In this document: positions 53,841-62,290 of the stretch, one piece after another
Position numbering within the stretch: the stretch's first letter is position 1
How the letters are laid out: each line of letters begins with the position of its first letter
Assembly: GCA_900315095.1 (NCBI GenBank)
Contig: OMXS01000002.1
Location: 141,785 to 205,784, forward strand
Length of the DNA: 64,000 bases
Origin: an uncultured Prevotellaceae bacterium
GTDB lineage: Bacteria; Bacteroidota; Bacteroidia; Bacteroidales; Bacteroidaceae
Reading direction: 5' to 3'
The notes under the pieces: generated by a model
Told to the model about the DNA's origin: nothing
What the model saw: only the letters and a program-made list of their open reading frames with translations
Database searches by the model: none
Made by a program: the position numbers and the translations under genes

Positions 53841-54860
53841 ATGGACAAGGTTGCAATAGTTATCCTGAATTGGAACGGCGAGAAGATGTTGCGCAAGTTC
53901 TTGCCTTCTGTGATTGAGCACTCGTCTCAAGCGCAGGTTTATGTTGCCGACAATGCTTCTACAGACGGTTCCTTGGAGTTGCTGAGAACGCAGTTCCCGA
54001 TGGTGAAAACCATCGTTCTCGACCGCAACTGGGGCTTTGCCGAAGGCTACAACAAGGCTCTGGCGCAGGTTGATGCAGAGTATTACGTCCTGTTGAATAG
54101 CGATGTGGAAGCCACTCCGCAATGGCTCGATCTGCTTGTTGATTTCATGGATTCCAACAAGGATGTTGCTGCTTGCCAACCAACGTTGATGTCCGATGCC
54201 ATGCGCGACATGTTTGAATATGCAGGAGCAGACGGCGGTTTCATCGACCGCTACGGTTACCCGTTCTGCCGAGGCAGGATTTTCGATGTGGTGGAGCAAG
54301 ACGAAGGCCAGTATGACGACATTTGCGACGTGTTCTGGGCTACGGGAGCGTGCCTGCTGATTAGGTCTGAAGACTATTGGAAGGCAGGCGGTCTTGACGG
54401 CCGTTTCTTCGCGCACAACGAGGAGATAGACCTCTGCTGGCGTCTCCGCCTTCTTGGGCGCCGCATCTGCTGCAATCCCATGAGTTATGTCTATCATGTG
54501 GGCGGCGGCACCCTTCCCAAGGGCAATCCCCGCAAGACCTTCCTCAATTTCCGCAACAACCTCACGATGCTCTATAAGAACCTTCCCCAAGAAGAGCTGG
54601 GCAAGGTGATGCGTGTGCGTTGGCTGCTCGACTATGTAGCCGCATGGCAGACGCTTGTCTTTAAGGGTAATTTTGGCGACTTCAAGGCAATCTACAAGGC
54701 TCGCCGTGCATTCAAGAAATGGAGGCATGAGTTTGATGCCGACCGCGAAAGAATACATTCTACGGCTGTTAATCCGCATATTCCAGAACGCCGCAATTTC
54801 AGCATTGTGTGGCAGTATTATGTAAAAAAACATAAAACATTTGCCGATTTGCCCAAATAA
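53841..54860 (+). CDS. Family 2 glycosyltransferase
   Basis: The 339-residue protein starts MDKVAIVILNWNGEKMLRKF, the GT2 opening. The nucleotide-sugar motifs YVADNASTDGS and LLNSDVEATP follow, and later AHNEEIDLCWRL and GGGTLPKGNPRKTF match rhamnosyltransferase-like GT2 proteins. It probably extends a surface polysaccharide. The ATG at 53841 is preferred over one at 53814, which would overlap the mtaB end. The 12-bp gap to mtaB suggests co-transcription. Confidence 0.88.
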   Translation: MDKVAIVILNWNGEKMLRKFLPSVIEHSSQAQVYVADNASTDGSLELLRTQFPMVKTIVLDRNWGFAEGYNKALAQVDAEYYVLLNSDVEATPQWLDLLVDFMDSNKDVAACQPTLMSDAMRDMFEYAGADGGFIDRYGYPFCRGRIFDVVEQDEGQYDDICDVFWATGACLLIRSEDYWKAGGLDGRFFAHNEEIDLCWRLRLLGRRICCNPMSYVYHVGGGTLPKGNPRKTFLNFRNNLTMLYKNLPQEELGKVMRVRWLLDYVAAWQTLVFKGNFGDFKAIYKARRAFKKWRHEFDADRERIHSTAVNPHIPERRNFSIVWQYYVKKHKTFADLPK

Positions 54861-54950
54861 ATCTTAACATATGAATGCCGTTTTAAACCACATCTGAAGT
54901 TTGGTGTCATAGAATTGAATCAAATAAATTATGGTTTAAAACAATAAGTT

Positions 54951-55481
54951 ATGAAAAAAATTATTTTGAGTATTGTTGCCGCAATGGCAATGAATTGCGC
55001 AATGGCGCAGGAAGCGCCTGCAGGGGATAACAAGTGTAAGTGTGAGCAATGTGATTGCAAAGGCAAGTGCGAGAACTGCGACAAGAAGCAGCAGCGTCCC
55101 GACCGCACCGAGATGATGACTCGCATGTTGAACCTCACTCCAGAACAGGCTGAAAAGGTGAAAGCGCTCAACGAGAAGTATCCAGAGCTGATGCGCATGC
55201 ATCGCGGAGGTCATCGTGGCGGACACGGAATGCGCGGTGGCTTTGGTCCTCGTCAGGACAAGAAACAGGATGTTGACGGCACAACAGGAGCAACGGCTCA
55301 GCAGCCGAGACAACGCCCTTCAAGAGAGGATATGGAGAAGCGGATGCAGGAGATGAAGAAGCAGAGAGAGGCTTACGATGTAGAGCTCAAGGACATCCTC
55401 ACCAAGGAGCAGTTTGAGAAATACGAGAAGAACAGGCCACAGCCGGGACAATTCAGAAATGGTCGCGGACCGCGTCGATAA
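54951..55481 (+). CDS. Secreted DUF4890-like protein with a cysteine-rich segment
   Basis: The 176-residue protein has a signal peptide (MKKIILSIVAAMAMNCAMA). A Cys-rich segment follows (CKCEQCDCKGKCENC, about 31-45). Then comes a helical region of Spy/LTXXQ or DUF4890 type (MLNLTPEQAEKVKALNEKYP and KDILTKEQFEKYEK). A His/Gly/Arg stretch (MRMHRGGHRGGHGMRGG) lies between. Related periplasmic proteins act as chaperones or metal-stress sensors. The closely spaced cysteines and histidines suggest metal binding, an inference. It ends near a GC-rich hairpin terminator. Confidence 0.72.
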   Translation: MKKIILSIVAAMAMNCAMAQEAPAGDNKCKCEQCDCKGKCENCDKKQQRPDRTEMMTRMLNLTPEQAEKVKALNEKYPELMRMHRGGHRGGHGMRGGFGPRQDKKQDVDGTTGATAQQPRQRPSREDMEKRMQEMKKQREAYDVELKDILTKEQFEKYEKNRPQPGQFRNGRGPRR

Positions 55482-55494
55482 GATATAGAAACCC

Positions 55495-55860
55495 CCTCCG
55501 TACCTCCCCGAGGGGAGGCTGAGGCCCCACTCGCTCGGCTTTGGCTTTGTACAGCAAAGAAACCTCCCCCAAAAGGGGAGGCTTTTTTATCACTATTGTT
55601 GTGAATTCTATCTCCCCTCCCTGTGGGGGGGGCGACCAGGAGAGGGATTGTTTTTTGGCACAGATTATGCGGATTGACACGGAATATTTCCGCCCCCTAG
55701 CAGGGGGAGGTCAGGAGGGGATTGTCTACCCCATAGGGAGGAAAACAAAAACACCACACCCCCAAAAGGAAGAGGCATTTTGAAAGTCCATAAGATTCAG
55801 TATCTTATTTTGTTATTCAACCCCTCCCTACATGGGAGTGGTTGGGGGAGAGGCTTTACC
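55495..55860. repeat. GC-rich interspersed repeats, one serving as terminator
   Basis: This 448-bp gap has several copies of CCCCTCC/GGGGAGG-type elements. One forms a CCTCCCC-AAAA-GGGGAGG hairpin with a T-run (55563-55588), a good terminator for the DUF4890-like gene. Others occur near 55612-55650, 55690-55730 and 55828-55855. Similar elements recur at 59.83-59.95 kb and 61.0-61.3 kb. No gene is seen. Confidence 0.7.
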
Positions 55861-55871
55861 TTATAAAAAAA

Positions 55872-55910
55872 CATCCGCAATGTCTCCCCGGGCATTGCGG
55901 ATGAATTATG
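55872..55910 (-). terminator. Intrinsic terminator of glyA
   Basis: A perfect 11-bp stem (55872-55882 with 55893-55903) is followed on the minus strand by a T-run, about 27 bp past the glyA stop codon. Confidence 0.85.
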
Positions 55911-55929
55911 ATTGAAAAAGCTGAATTCT

Positions 55930-57210
55930 TTAGTAAGCGAACAGAGGATAGTCCTTCATCGTTTCGTTCACGCGGGCGCGAACGCTAGCAATAACCTCCT
56001 CGTTCTCGGGGTCGTTAAGAACGGTCTCGATGAGTTCTGCGATGAGAACCATGAGGTCTTCCTTAGCGCCGCGTGTGGTGATGGCTGGAGTGCCGAGACG
56101 CAGACCTGATGTCTGGAATGCCGAACGGCTGTCGAACGGCACCATGTTCTTGTTCACCGTGATATCGGCTGCCACGAGAGCGTTCTCTGCCACCTTACCC
56201 GTCAGGTCAGGATACTTAGAGCGTAGGTCAACGAGCATAGAGTGGTTGTCTGTGCCGCCGCTTACGATGTGGAAGCCGCGCTTGATGAGTTCCTCTGCAA
56301 GCACCTTGGCGTTCTTCTGCACCTGCTTTGCCCACTCCTTGAACTCTGGCTGCAATGCCTCGCCGAAGGCAACTGCCTTTGCTGCTATGACATGCTCCAG
56401 CGGACCGCCCTGCTGTCCTGGGAACACGGCGCTGTTGAGCAACTGGCTCATCATCTTTGTAACACCCTTTGGAGTCTTCAGGCCCCAAGGATTCTCGAAG
56501 TCCTTGCCCATGAGGATGATACCACCGCGCGGACCGCGAAGTGTCTTGTGTGTGGTAGAAGTCACGATGTGAGCATATTTCACAGGGTTGTCAAGCAGTC
56601 CGGCAGCGATGAGACCTGCTGGGTGAGCCATATCTATCATGAGCAGCGCACCTACCTTGTCGGCAATCTCGCGCATGCGCTTGTAGTCCCACTCACGGCT
56701 GTATGCCGAGCCGCCGCCGATAATCAGCTTCGGCTTGTGCTCCAGAGCCAGAGCCTCCATCTCGTCATAGTCAACGCGGCCAGTTTCCTTGTTGAGGTTA
56801 TAGCCTATAGGATGATACAGAATACCGCTGGTGTTCACGAGCGAGCCGTGAGAAAGGTGGCCGCCGTGGTCGAGGTTCATGCCCATGAAGGTGTCGCCCG
56901 GCTTCAGCACAGCCAGCAGCACGGCGGCGTTGGCCTGTGCTCCCGAGTGGGGCTGCACGTTGGCATATTCTGCTCCGAATAGTTTGCACACACGGTCGAT
57001 GGCCAACTGCTCAACTTGGTCCACCACTTGGCATCCGCCGTAATAGCGTTTGCCAGGATATCCCTCGGCATACTTGTTTGTAAGGTACGAGCCCATGGCC
57101 TCCATTACCTGGTCACTAACAAAGTTTTCTGAAGCAATCAGCTCCATGCCTTTCAGTTGGCGCTGGTGTTCTTTCTCGATCAACTCGAAAATCTGGTCGT
57201 CTCTTTTCAT
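55930..57210 (-). CDS. glyA: Serine hydroxymethyltransferase
   Basis: The 426-residue PLP enzyme interconverts serine and glycine using tetrahydrofolate. It starts [30 protein letters not shown] and the PLP-lysine region [14 protein letters not shown] are present, with VAFGEALQ and [14 protein letters not shown] near the end. The ATG at 57208-57210 is chosen; an extension to 57282 adds residues unlike the family and would cover the promoter. Length is standard. Confidence 0.96.
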   Translation of the reverse strand: MKRDDQIFELIEKEHQRQLKGMELIASENFVSDQVMEAMGSYLTNKYAEGYPGKRYYGGCQVVDQVEQLAIDRVCKLFGAEYANVQPHSGAQANAAVLLAVLKPGDTFMGMNLDHGGHLSHGSLVNTSGILYHPIGYNLNKETGRVDYDEMEALALEHKPKLIIGGGSAYSREWDYKRMREIADKVGALLMIDMAHPAGLIAAGLLDNPVKYAHIVTSTTHKTLRGPRGGIILMGKDFENPWGLKTPKGVTKMMSQLLNSAVFPGQQGGPLEHVIAAKAVAFGEALQPEFKEWAKQVQKNAKVLAEELIKRGFHIVSGGTDNHSMLVDLRSKYPDLTGKVAENALVAADITVNKNMVPFDSRSAFQTSGLRLGTPAITTRGAKEDLMVLIAELIETVLNDPENEEVIASVRARVNETMKDYPLFAY

Positions 57211-57251
57211 TACTTTTTTACTAATATAAATAAGGTGATTGATTTTCTGTG

Positions 57252-57283
57252 CAAAGGTAGTGCAAGAAGTGGAGACTACCAAA
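57252..57283 (-). promoter_or_regulatory. Promoter of glyA
   Basis: Minus-strand TTTG (57280-57283), a 20-bp spacer and TACCTTTG (57252-57259) lie 41 bp before the start. Confidence 0.75.
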
Positions 57284-57480
57284 TTTTTACTTCTCTTTTT
57301 TCACAACCGTGCGCACATCCCTTCAACCGCGGCGGATATTTTTTGCATAGTCATCGCAGATTGCAATTAAAAAGATGAAAAAAAGATAAAACAGATATAA
57401 CTATATTGCATATTTTGCACAAAATGACGTACTTTTGCAAGCAAAGAATGTAATTACTTAAGACTAAAAAACGTGTATTT

Positions 57481-57849
57481 ATGATGAAAAGACTAATTTT
57501 TGCCATCCTGCTGACGGGCGGGGCTATGGTGGCGACAGCTGACAACTACGATTATCCGTATCTCACGTTTGAGAACAACGACGGCAGCGCAACATCCGTT
57601 AGCGTGGAGTCGCTGACAATTACCATTTCCGACGGGAAACTCGTAGCCGGCGACAAGACTTTCACGCTGGCAAGTCTCTCAAAGATGTACTTCTCTACCG
57701 AGGCAACCGGGATAGAGAACGTCAACGACGCATCGCAACAGGGCGAGGCACGCTATTACGACCTGCAGGGCCGCATGGTCGAGAACCCTGCTCACGGAGT
57801 GTTTATTAAGAAGGTAAACGGAAAAACCACTAAAGTCGTACTGAAATGA
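57481..57849 (+). CDS. Small secreted protein paired with a beta-helix protein
   Basis: The 122-residue protein has a signal peptide (MMKRLIFAILLTGGAMVATA). It ends with a segment ARYYDLQGRMVENPAHG and KKVNGKTTKVVLK, like the C-terminal sorting-type domains of Bacteroidetes secreted proteins. A middle part, VSVESLTITISDGKL, resembles its downstream neighbour's N-terminus. The stop overlaps the next start (ATGA) by 4 bp, so the two are coupled. A TACTTTTG element (about 57430) precedes it. Function is unknown. Confidence 0.7.
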   Translation: MMKRLIFAILLTGGAMVATADNYDYPYLTFENNDGSATSVSVESLTITISDGKLVAGDKTFTLASLSKMYFSTEATGIENVNDASQQGEARYYDLQGRMVENPAHGVFIKKVNGKTTKVVLK

Positions 57850-59822
57850 AAAAGACACTTGCCATTATCAGCGCCCTCATACTGACGATAGCAGCAGGGG
57901 CGCAGACGCTGAATGTGAAGGTGGGAAGCGTCATCTATCAGTTCCCGGCCACACAAACAGGCGATATGACCTATAGCGACGGAACATCGCTCACCATTAT
58001 GGGCAAGACGTTCACGCTGACCGATATCGACAACATGACCATCGACAACACTCAGGTGACCGACGGCGCCATAAGCGTGGAGTACAACGGCACCCAGGCA
58101 ACCGTGAAGGTGGCGGGCAACGTGGCTCAGTACGTCACGCCAACCGTAAGCGGAGCGCACGTCTCGATAGAGCAGGGGAGCGACCTGGCAGAAGAGATAA
58201 CCTACACGCTCTCAGGCACATCCACCGACGGAGAGTTCTACATGTCAGGCTCGTACAAGGCCACCGTGGAACTCGACGGACTGACACTTACCAACGCCAA
58301 TCCCGTGTTTAGCGGGGCTGCCGTGCATATCCAGAACGGCAAGCGAATAAAGATAAAACCGCTCACAGGAACAACCAGCACCCTCGTAGATGCTGCTGGC
58401 GGCTCGCAGAAGGGCTGCCTCTACATCAAGGGCCACGCCGAGTTCGCTCAGAAAGGCACACTCAACGTCACGGGCAACGTGAAGCACGCCATCAAGGCGG
58501 GCGAGTATATCAGCCTGAAGAATGCCACCCTCAACGTGCTCGGAGCCGTGGGCGACGGCATCTCGTGCAACCAGTTCTTCCTCATGGAGAGCGGTACCGT
58601 TAACATCAGCGGCACGGGCGACGACGGAATACAATGCGACCTCGAAGGCACCGAGTCAACAGGCGAGACAACCGACCATGAGGACGAAGACACCGGAAAC
58701 ATCTACATCAGCGGCGGAACAATAACCATCAACGCCGACGCCATAGCGGCAAAGGGCATAAAGAGTGCCGGCGACATGAACATCAGCGGCGGAACATTCA
58801 ACATCACCACCACAGGCAAGGGAATGTGGGACACCGAGGACCTCGAGACAAAGGCCGCATGCTGCCTCAGCGCCGACGGCAACATGAACATCAGCGGCGG
58901 AACGATGACTCTCAAGTCAACAGGCTCGGGAGGCAAGGGAATGAAGTGCGACAACATGCTCACCATCACCGACGGAACAATCAACGTCACCACAACAGGC
59001 GCGCTCTACTACAACAACGGAACCACCGAGAACACCAACTACACAGGAAACACCGACCAGGTGAGCAGCCAGTACTACTCGTCGCCAAAGGGCATCAAGG
59101 CGGGAACAAAGACCGAGGCAGGCACCACATGGCAGAACGGACGATACGTCACCACATATAACTACAGCGGAGGAATCGTTATCAGCGGAGGCACCATAAC
59201 CGTTACCACCAGCGGCAGAAACGGCGAAGGCATAGAGAGCAAAAACACCCTCGTGATTAACGGCGGACACATCACCGTGAACGCATACGACGACGCCATA
59301 AACGCAGCGCAAGACCTCACCATCAACGCAGGATATGTTCATGCGCACGCCACGAACAACGACGGCATCGACTCCAACGGCAACCTATACATCAAGGGCG
59401 GCGTGGTGTATGCCATCGGAGCCACAAACCCCGAACTGGCCATCGACGCCAATAGCGAGGAGCAGAAGAAACTCTACTTCACAGGAGGCACACTCGTGGC
59501 CATCGGCGGACTTGAGTCGGGCAGCAGCCTGTCACAGTCGTGCTACAGCTCTTCTTCATGGAACAAGAACACATGGTACGCCCTCTACAACGGCGGCACC
59601 CTCGCCCTGGCGTTCAAGACACCCGCAAGCGGAGGCAGCCGTCTGGTAGTGTCCACCTCAGGCACCACCTCGCTCAAGTCGGGAGTCAGCGTCTCGGGCG
59701 GCACCGAGTATTTCGGCGGCGAAGCCAACATCGGAGGCACCGTCTCGGGCGGCAGCACCGTAAGCCTCTCCTCATATACCGGTGGCGGTGGCGGTCCCGG
59801 CGGTGGTCCTGGCGGTTGGTAA
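57846..59822 (+). CDS. Secreted carbohydrate-binding beta-helix protein (Cthe_2159-like)
   Basis: The 658-residue protein has a signal peptide (MKKTLAIISALILTIAAGA-Q). From about 95 it carries a repetitive parallel beta-helix with motifs such as NISGGTFNIT and GDGISCNQFF, of the carbohydrate-binding (Cthe_2159/DUF4353) type. It ends in GGGGGPGGGPGGW, a glycine-rich tail. Family members bind cellulose or pectin-like acidic sugars with calcium. The gene is markedly richer in G+C than its neighbours, with strong codon bias to C-ending codons, suggesting a different history. It is translationally coupled to the preceding gene. Confidence 0.82.
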   Translation: MKKTLAIISALILTIAAGAQTLNVKVGSVIYQFPATQTGDMTYSDGTSLTIMGKTFTLTDIDNMTIDNTQVTDGAISVEYNGTQATVKVAGNVAQYVTPTVSGAHVSIEQGSDLAEEITYTLSGTSTDGEFYMSGSYKATVELDGLTLTNANPVFSGAAVHIQNGKRIKIKPLTGTTSTLVDAAGGSQKGCLYIKGHAEFAQKGTLNVTGNVKHAIKAGEYISLKNATLNVLGAVGDGISCNQFFLMESGTVNISGTGDDGIQCDLEGTESTGETTDHEDEDTGNIYISGGTITINADAIAAKGIKSAGDMNISGGTFNITTTGKGMWDTEDLETKAACCLSADGNMNISGGTMTLKSTGSGGKGMKCDNMLTITDGTINVTTTGALYYNNGTTENTNYTGNTDQVSSQYYSSPKGIKAGTKTEAGTTWQNGRYVTTYNYSGGIVISGGTITVTTSGRNGEGIESKNTLVINGGHITVNAYDDAINAAQDLTINAGYVHAHATNNDGIDSNGNLYIKGGVVYAIGATNPELAIDANSEEQKKLYFTGGTLVAIGGLESGSSLSQSCYSSSSWNKNTWYALYNGGTLALAFKTPASGGSRLVVSTSGTTSLKSGVSVSGGTEYFGGEANIGGTVSGGSTVSLSSYTGGGGGPGGGPGGW

Positions 59823-59829
59823 GAATTCA

Positions 59830-60110
59830 CCCCTCCTCTAGCCCCTCTAGCCCCCTGAGTCAGGGGGCTGGGGGTCTGAACATCAACATTTGCCCATACA
59901 TTTCCTCACGTTTCCGCCTCCTAACAGGGGGAGGTTAGGAGGGGATTGTTTGTTTCTCGTTCCTTTTTGGCACGGATTTCACAGAAAAACACGGACTAAT
60001 CTCGCCCCTACGCTTATTTGTTAACCATCACAAAGAAAAATCCGTGTTAAATCCGCGTCATCTGTGCCAAAATGCAACATAAAAAGGCACAGATTAATAT
60101 CTTTCAAAAG
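59830..60110. repeat. Interspersed repeats after the beta-helix gene
   Basis: The 298-bp gap holds GC-rich CCCCTC/GGGGAG elements (59830-59945). They are followed by a palindromic-like stretch with CACGGATTTCACAG and AAATCCGCGTCATCTGTGCC (about 59985-60072), which belongs to common intergenic repeats in Bacteroidales. No gene was seen. Confidence 0.6.
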
Positions 60111-60120
60111 AATAACAAGA

Positions 60121-60534
60121 CTATACAACTGACAAAAGTTCGCGTCCTATTTTATGAATCCCCTCCACGATGCGCTGGCGCTGCTGCGGACGTGGTTTCT
60201 TCAGTCCGTTTGCATAATGCGAGAGCAGATGCTGATTAATGCCTGAGGCACGACTGATGGCAGCGAGCGAGACATAAGGCTCGTAGGCACGAAGCATCGT
60301 TGTCACGTCTTTTAGGCAATATTCAAACTCATATTCGCCATCTACTAACCATTGCGGCAATTCGTCTCCATCTTCAAGCATTCCTTCGACATGGAAACGA
60401 AGAGTCTCTGGAATATCCCGAAGGAGTTCCTCGTATGTCTTTGCAGTCAACACAACAGCACCTGGCACATTTTCACCAAAGGTTGCTCCAAAATTCTTGT
60501 TGCACCATGCAACCTCCACTCTAATCTTTTCCAT
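60121..60534 (-). CDS. HicB-like antitoxin or regulator with C-terminal HTH
   Basis: The start at 60534 (ATG, with GAGGAGAAAT upstream) gives 137 residues. The N-terminal half (VEVAWCNKNFGATF and GAVVLTAKTYEELLRDIP) is HicB-like. The C-terminal helix-turn-helix (AISRASGINQHLLSHYANGLK) would bind DNA. HicB normally pairs with a small HicA toxin upstream, but none is recognisable there, and a TACCTTTG element (60574-60581) sits directly in front. It may be a solitary regulator or a remnant of a toxin-antitoxin pair. Confidence 0.7.
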   Translation of the reverse strand: MEKIRVEVAWCNKNFGATFGENVPGAVVLTAKTYEELLRDIPETLRFHVEGMLEDGDELPQWLVDGEYEFEYCLKDVTTMLRAYEPYVSLAAISRASGINQHLLSHYANGLKKPRPQQRQRIVEGIHKIGRELLSVV

Positions 60535-61283
60535 CTTATTTCTCCTCAATTGTAATTAAATAGTTTGACTGTGCAAAGGTAATAAAAATGATACTATTCT
60601 ACAAGTAAAACGACAACAAAGTATTATTATTAATACTAATTAACTGCATGAAGTGAGAACACTTTCTGACGAAAAACGTCGAGGAAGGAAAAAACAACTT
60701 GCCAGTCCGTTGCCAGACTAAAAGCAAAATGGGTATATTGGATTGGGGAGGATTTAAACCATTATTATGCTGCCTAAAAAGGATGTCGTACTCAAGAAAA
60801 GAATCAGATAATCGCTCCAATGTTGGGTTAGATATTCCTCCTTATGGGCGGCGAAAACCTGATTCTGAGTGCAAAGATAAACAAATTAATCTATAGTATG
60901 CAATCTTCAGCGGGATTTAACATAATATTGTCAGAAAACATTCCTGAGGCGGTCAGGAGACACTCCCAAGACGGTCAGAAAGCACATGTGAAGATTCCGC
61001 CCCTTAGTCGCTCGGCTCTGCCGCTTTTATAGCGAAGCGGAGAAAGAACTGGGGAGGCCAGGAGGGGATACAATTCATAATTCATAATTCATAATGCATA
61101 ATTCATAATAGCCCGCTCGACCTGTAGGGGCGTTCCCCCGTGTGCGCCCGTCTCGAAGAGTGTTGCAGATAATAAACAAAAACACCCCTCCCAAAGGAAG
61201 AGGCATTTTGTGATTTCAACCTCCCCTATGGGGGGAGGTATGGTGGGGGCTTTGAGAGACTTTTGGAAAGGTGGAAGGTGGAA
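60535..61283. repeat. Gene-free stretch with interspersed repeats
   Basis: About 750 bp without a convincing gene. There are two TAnnTTTG boxes on the minus strand (60574-60581 and about 60873-60880). A stretch around 60980-61060 has GC-rich elements. 61072-61109 is a run of AATTCATAAT units. 61125-61180 and 61185-61260 hold further GC-rich repeats. A plus-strand frame at 60699-60896 looks like chance. Confidence 0.6.
61072..61109. repeat. AATTCATAAT tandem repeat, left side of primase gene
   Basis: Four to five units of AATTCATAAT lie about 175 bp past the 3' end of the primase gene. An inverted version (62269-62290) covers its start codon, so the gene is bracketed by inverted repeats. Confidence 0.75.
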
Positions 61284-62270
61284 TTACGAAGGTTGGGAAC
61301 TCCCCCCCTCGCCCTTTGGAGAGGGGTCGGGGGTGAGGCTCCCATAGTACTCCCCAAAGTCCTTGTAGCCCTCGGGCAGTTGATGATGCACCAGCGAGGG
61401 AAGGACCTGCTGCAGCTGTAGGAAGAGGCGCTCGCCAGGCGCGTCACGGTCGGGATACATGTGGAAGGAAAACGATAACGATAACGATGACGATAACGAT
61501 AACGATGACAGCAGTTCCTTATCCTTTTTCGTGAGCAGCGTGGCGGAGGGGATGGCGATGGCCTTGTGACCGGCAGAGAGCATGGCCCAGCAGTCGGAGC
61601 AGCCCTCTGTTATCCACAGCTCGTCGCCCGGGCGCAGCAGGTTAAGCACAGGCAGGTTGTAAATGCCACATTCCGAGCCTTGTGGGAAGCGGAAGCGAGG
61701 TGGTTTGGTCGTTTGGGAGATTGGTGGTTTGGTCGTTTGAGGCTGGCTGCTCCAACTGAGGTTACGGTTCTGAACGCCCACCAGACGGCCCTCACGGTCG
61801 TAATAAGGAATCTGCAGCCACGGCACCTCCCTCTTGTCCTTCCACGAGGTCAGACGGCACCAGCGCACCACACGAGGGTCAATCCGACGCTCATCATACA
61901 GGAACCGCCGTGCCTCAGGCAGAAGCCAAGGGCGTTCAAAAAACCTTTCATAACGGGAAGCATCAAACGGCTTCGGCTCCGTTTCCTTTGGCCTGTACTC
62001 CGTCAGAATGATGTTGCTCTCGTCTGCCAGCCAATGGCAAGCCTCGGTGAATGTCTTATTCAAAAAACGCATCACCAGGTCTATCACATCCCCATGAGCA
62101 TCGCATACGAAACACCTGTAATGATTCCTCCTTCCCAGCGCCATCGACGGATGATGGTCATCGTGAAATGGGCACAAGCACATCCGGCGGCTGTTCACCC
62201 GTAGCCCAAGTCGCTCCGCGACCCCTACGATAGAGAGGTCGCGCAGCTTTTGAATCTCATATTTTTCCAT
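61284..62270 (-). CDS. CHC2 zinc finger / toprim primase-like protein
   Basis: The 328-residue protein has a DnaG-type zinc finger (CPFHDDHHPSM and YRCFVCDAHGDVIDL), a core around 100-170, and a toprim-like domain with LWITEGCSDCWAMLSAG and HMYPDRDAPG. Such primases belong to mobile elements and phages. It shows three repeat-derived oddities: a 24-bp in-frame duplication (61699-61739) encoding TTKPP twice, an S-L-S hexanucleotide repeat (61471-61509), and a tail LTPDPSPKGEGG from a GC-rich interspersed repeat (61301-61338). It is 16 bp after the DUF3987 gene. Confidence 0.83.
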   Translation of the reverse strand: MEKYEIQKLRDLSIVGVAERLGLRVNSRRMCLCPFHDDHHPSMALGRRNHYRCFVCDAHGDVIDLVMRFLNKTFTEACHWLADESNIILTEYRPKETEPKPFDASRYERFFERPWLLPEARRFLYDERRIDPRVVRWCRLTSWKDKREVPWLQIPYYDREGRLVGVQNRNLSWSSQPQTTKPPISQTTKPPRFRFPQGSECGIYNLPVLNLLRPGDELWITEGCSDCWAMLSAGHKAIAIPSATLLTKKDKELLSSLSLSSSLSLSFSFHMYPDRDAPGERLFLQLQQVLPSLVHHQLPEGYKDFGEYYGSLTPDPSPKGEGGSSQPS

Positions 62271-62290
62271 AATTATGAATTATGAATTAC
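62269..62290. repeat. AATTATGAATTATG repeat spanning a stop and a start codon
   Basis: This repeat, the reverse complement of the unit at 61072-61109, covers both the stop codon of the DUF3987 gene and the start region of the primase gene. Confidence 0.7.

Noticed and set aside
53793-54833. 346-residue minus-strand reading frame
   Set aside because: It is antisense to the GT2 gene, which has the expected motifs and start.
60599-60820. HicA gene upstream of the HicB-like gene
   Set aside because: The only frame there has no HicA motif and lies in repeat-like sequence.
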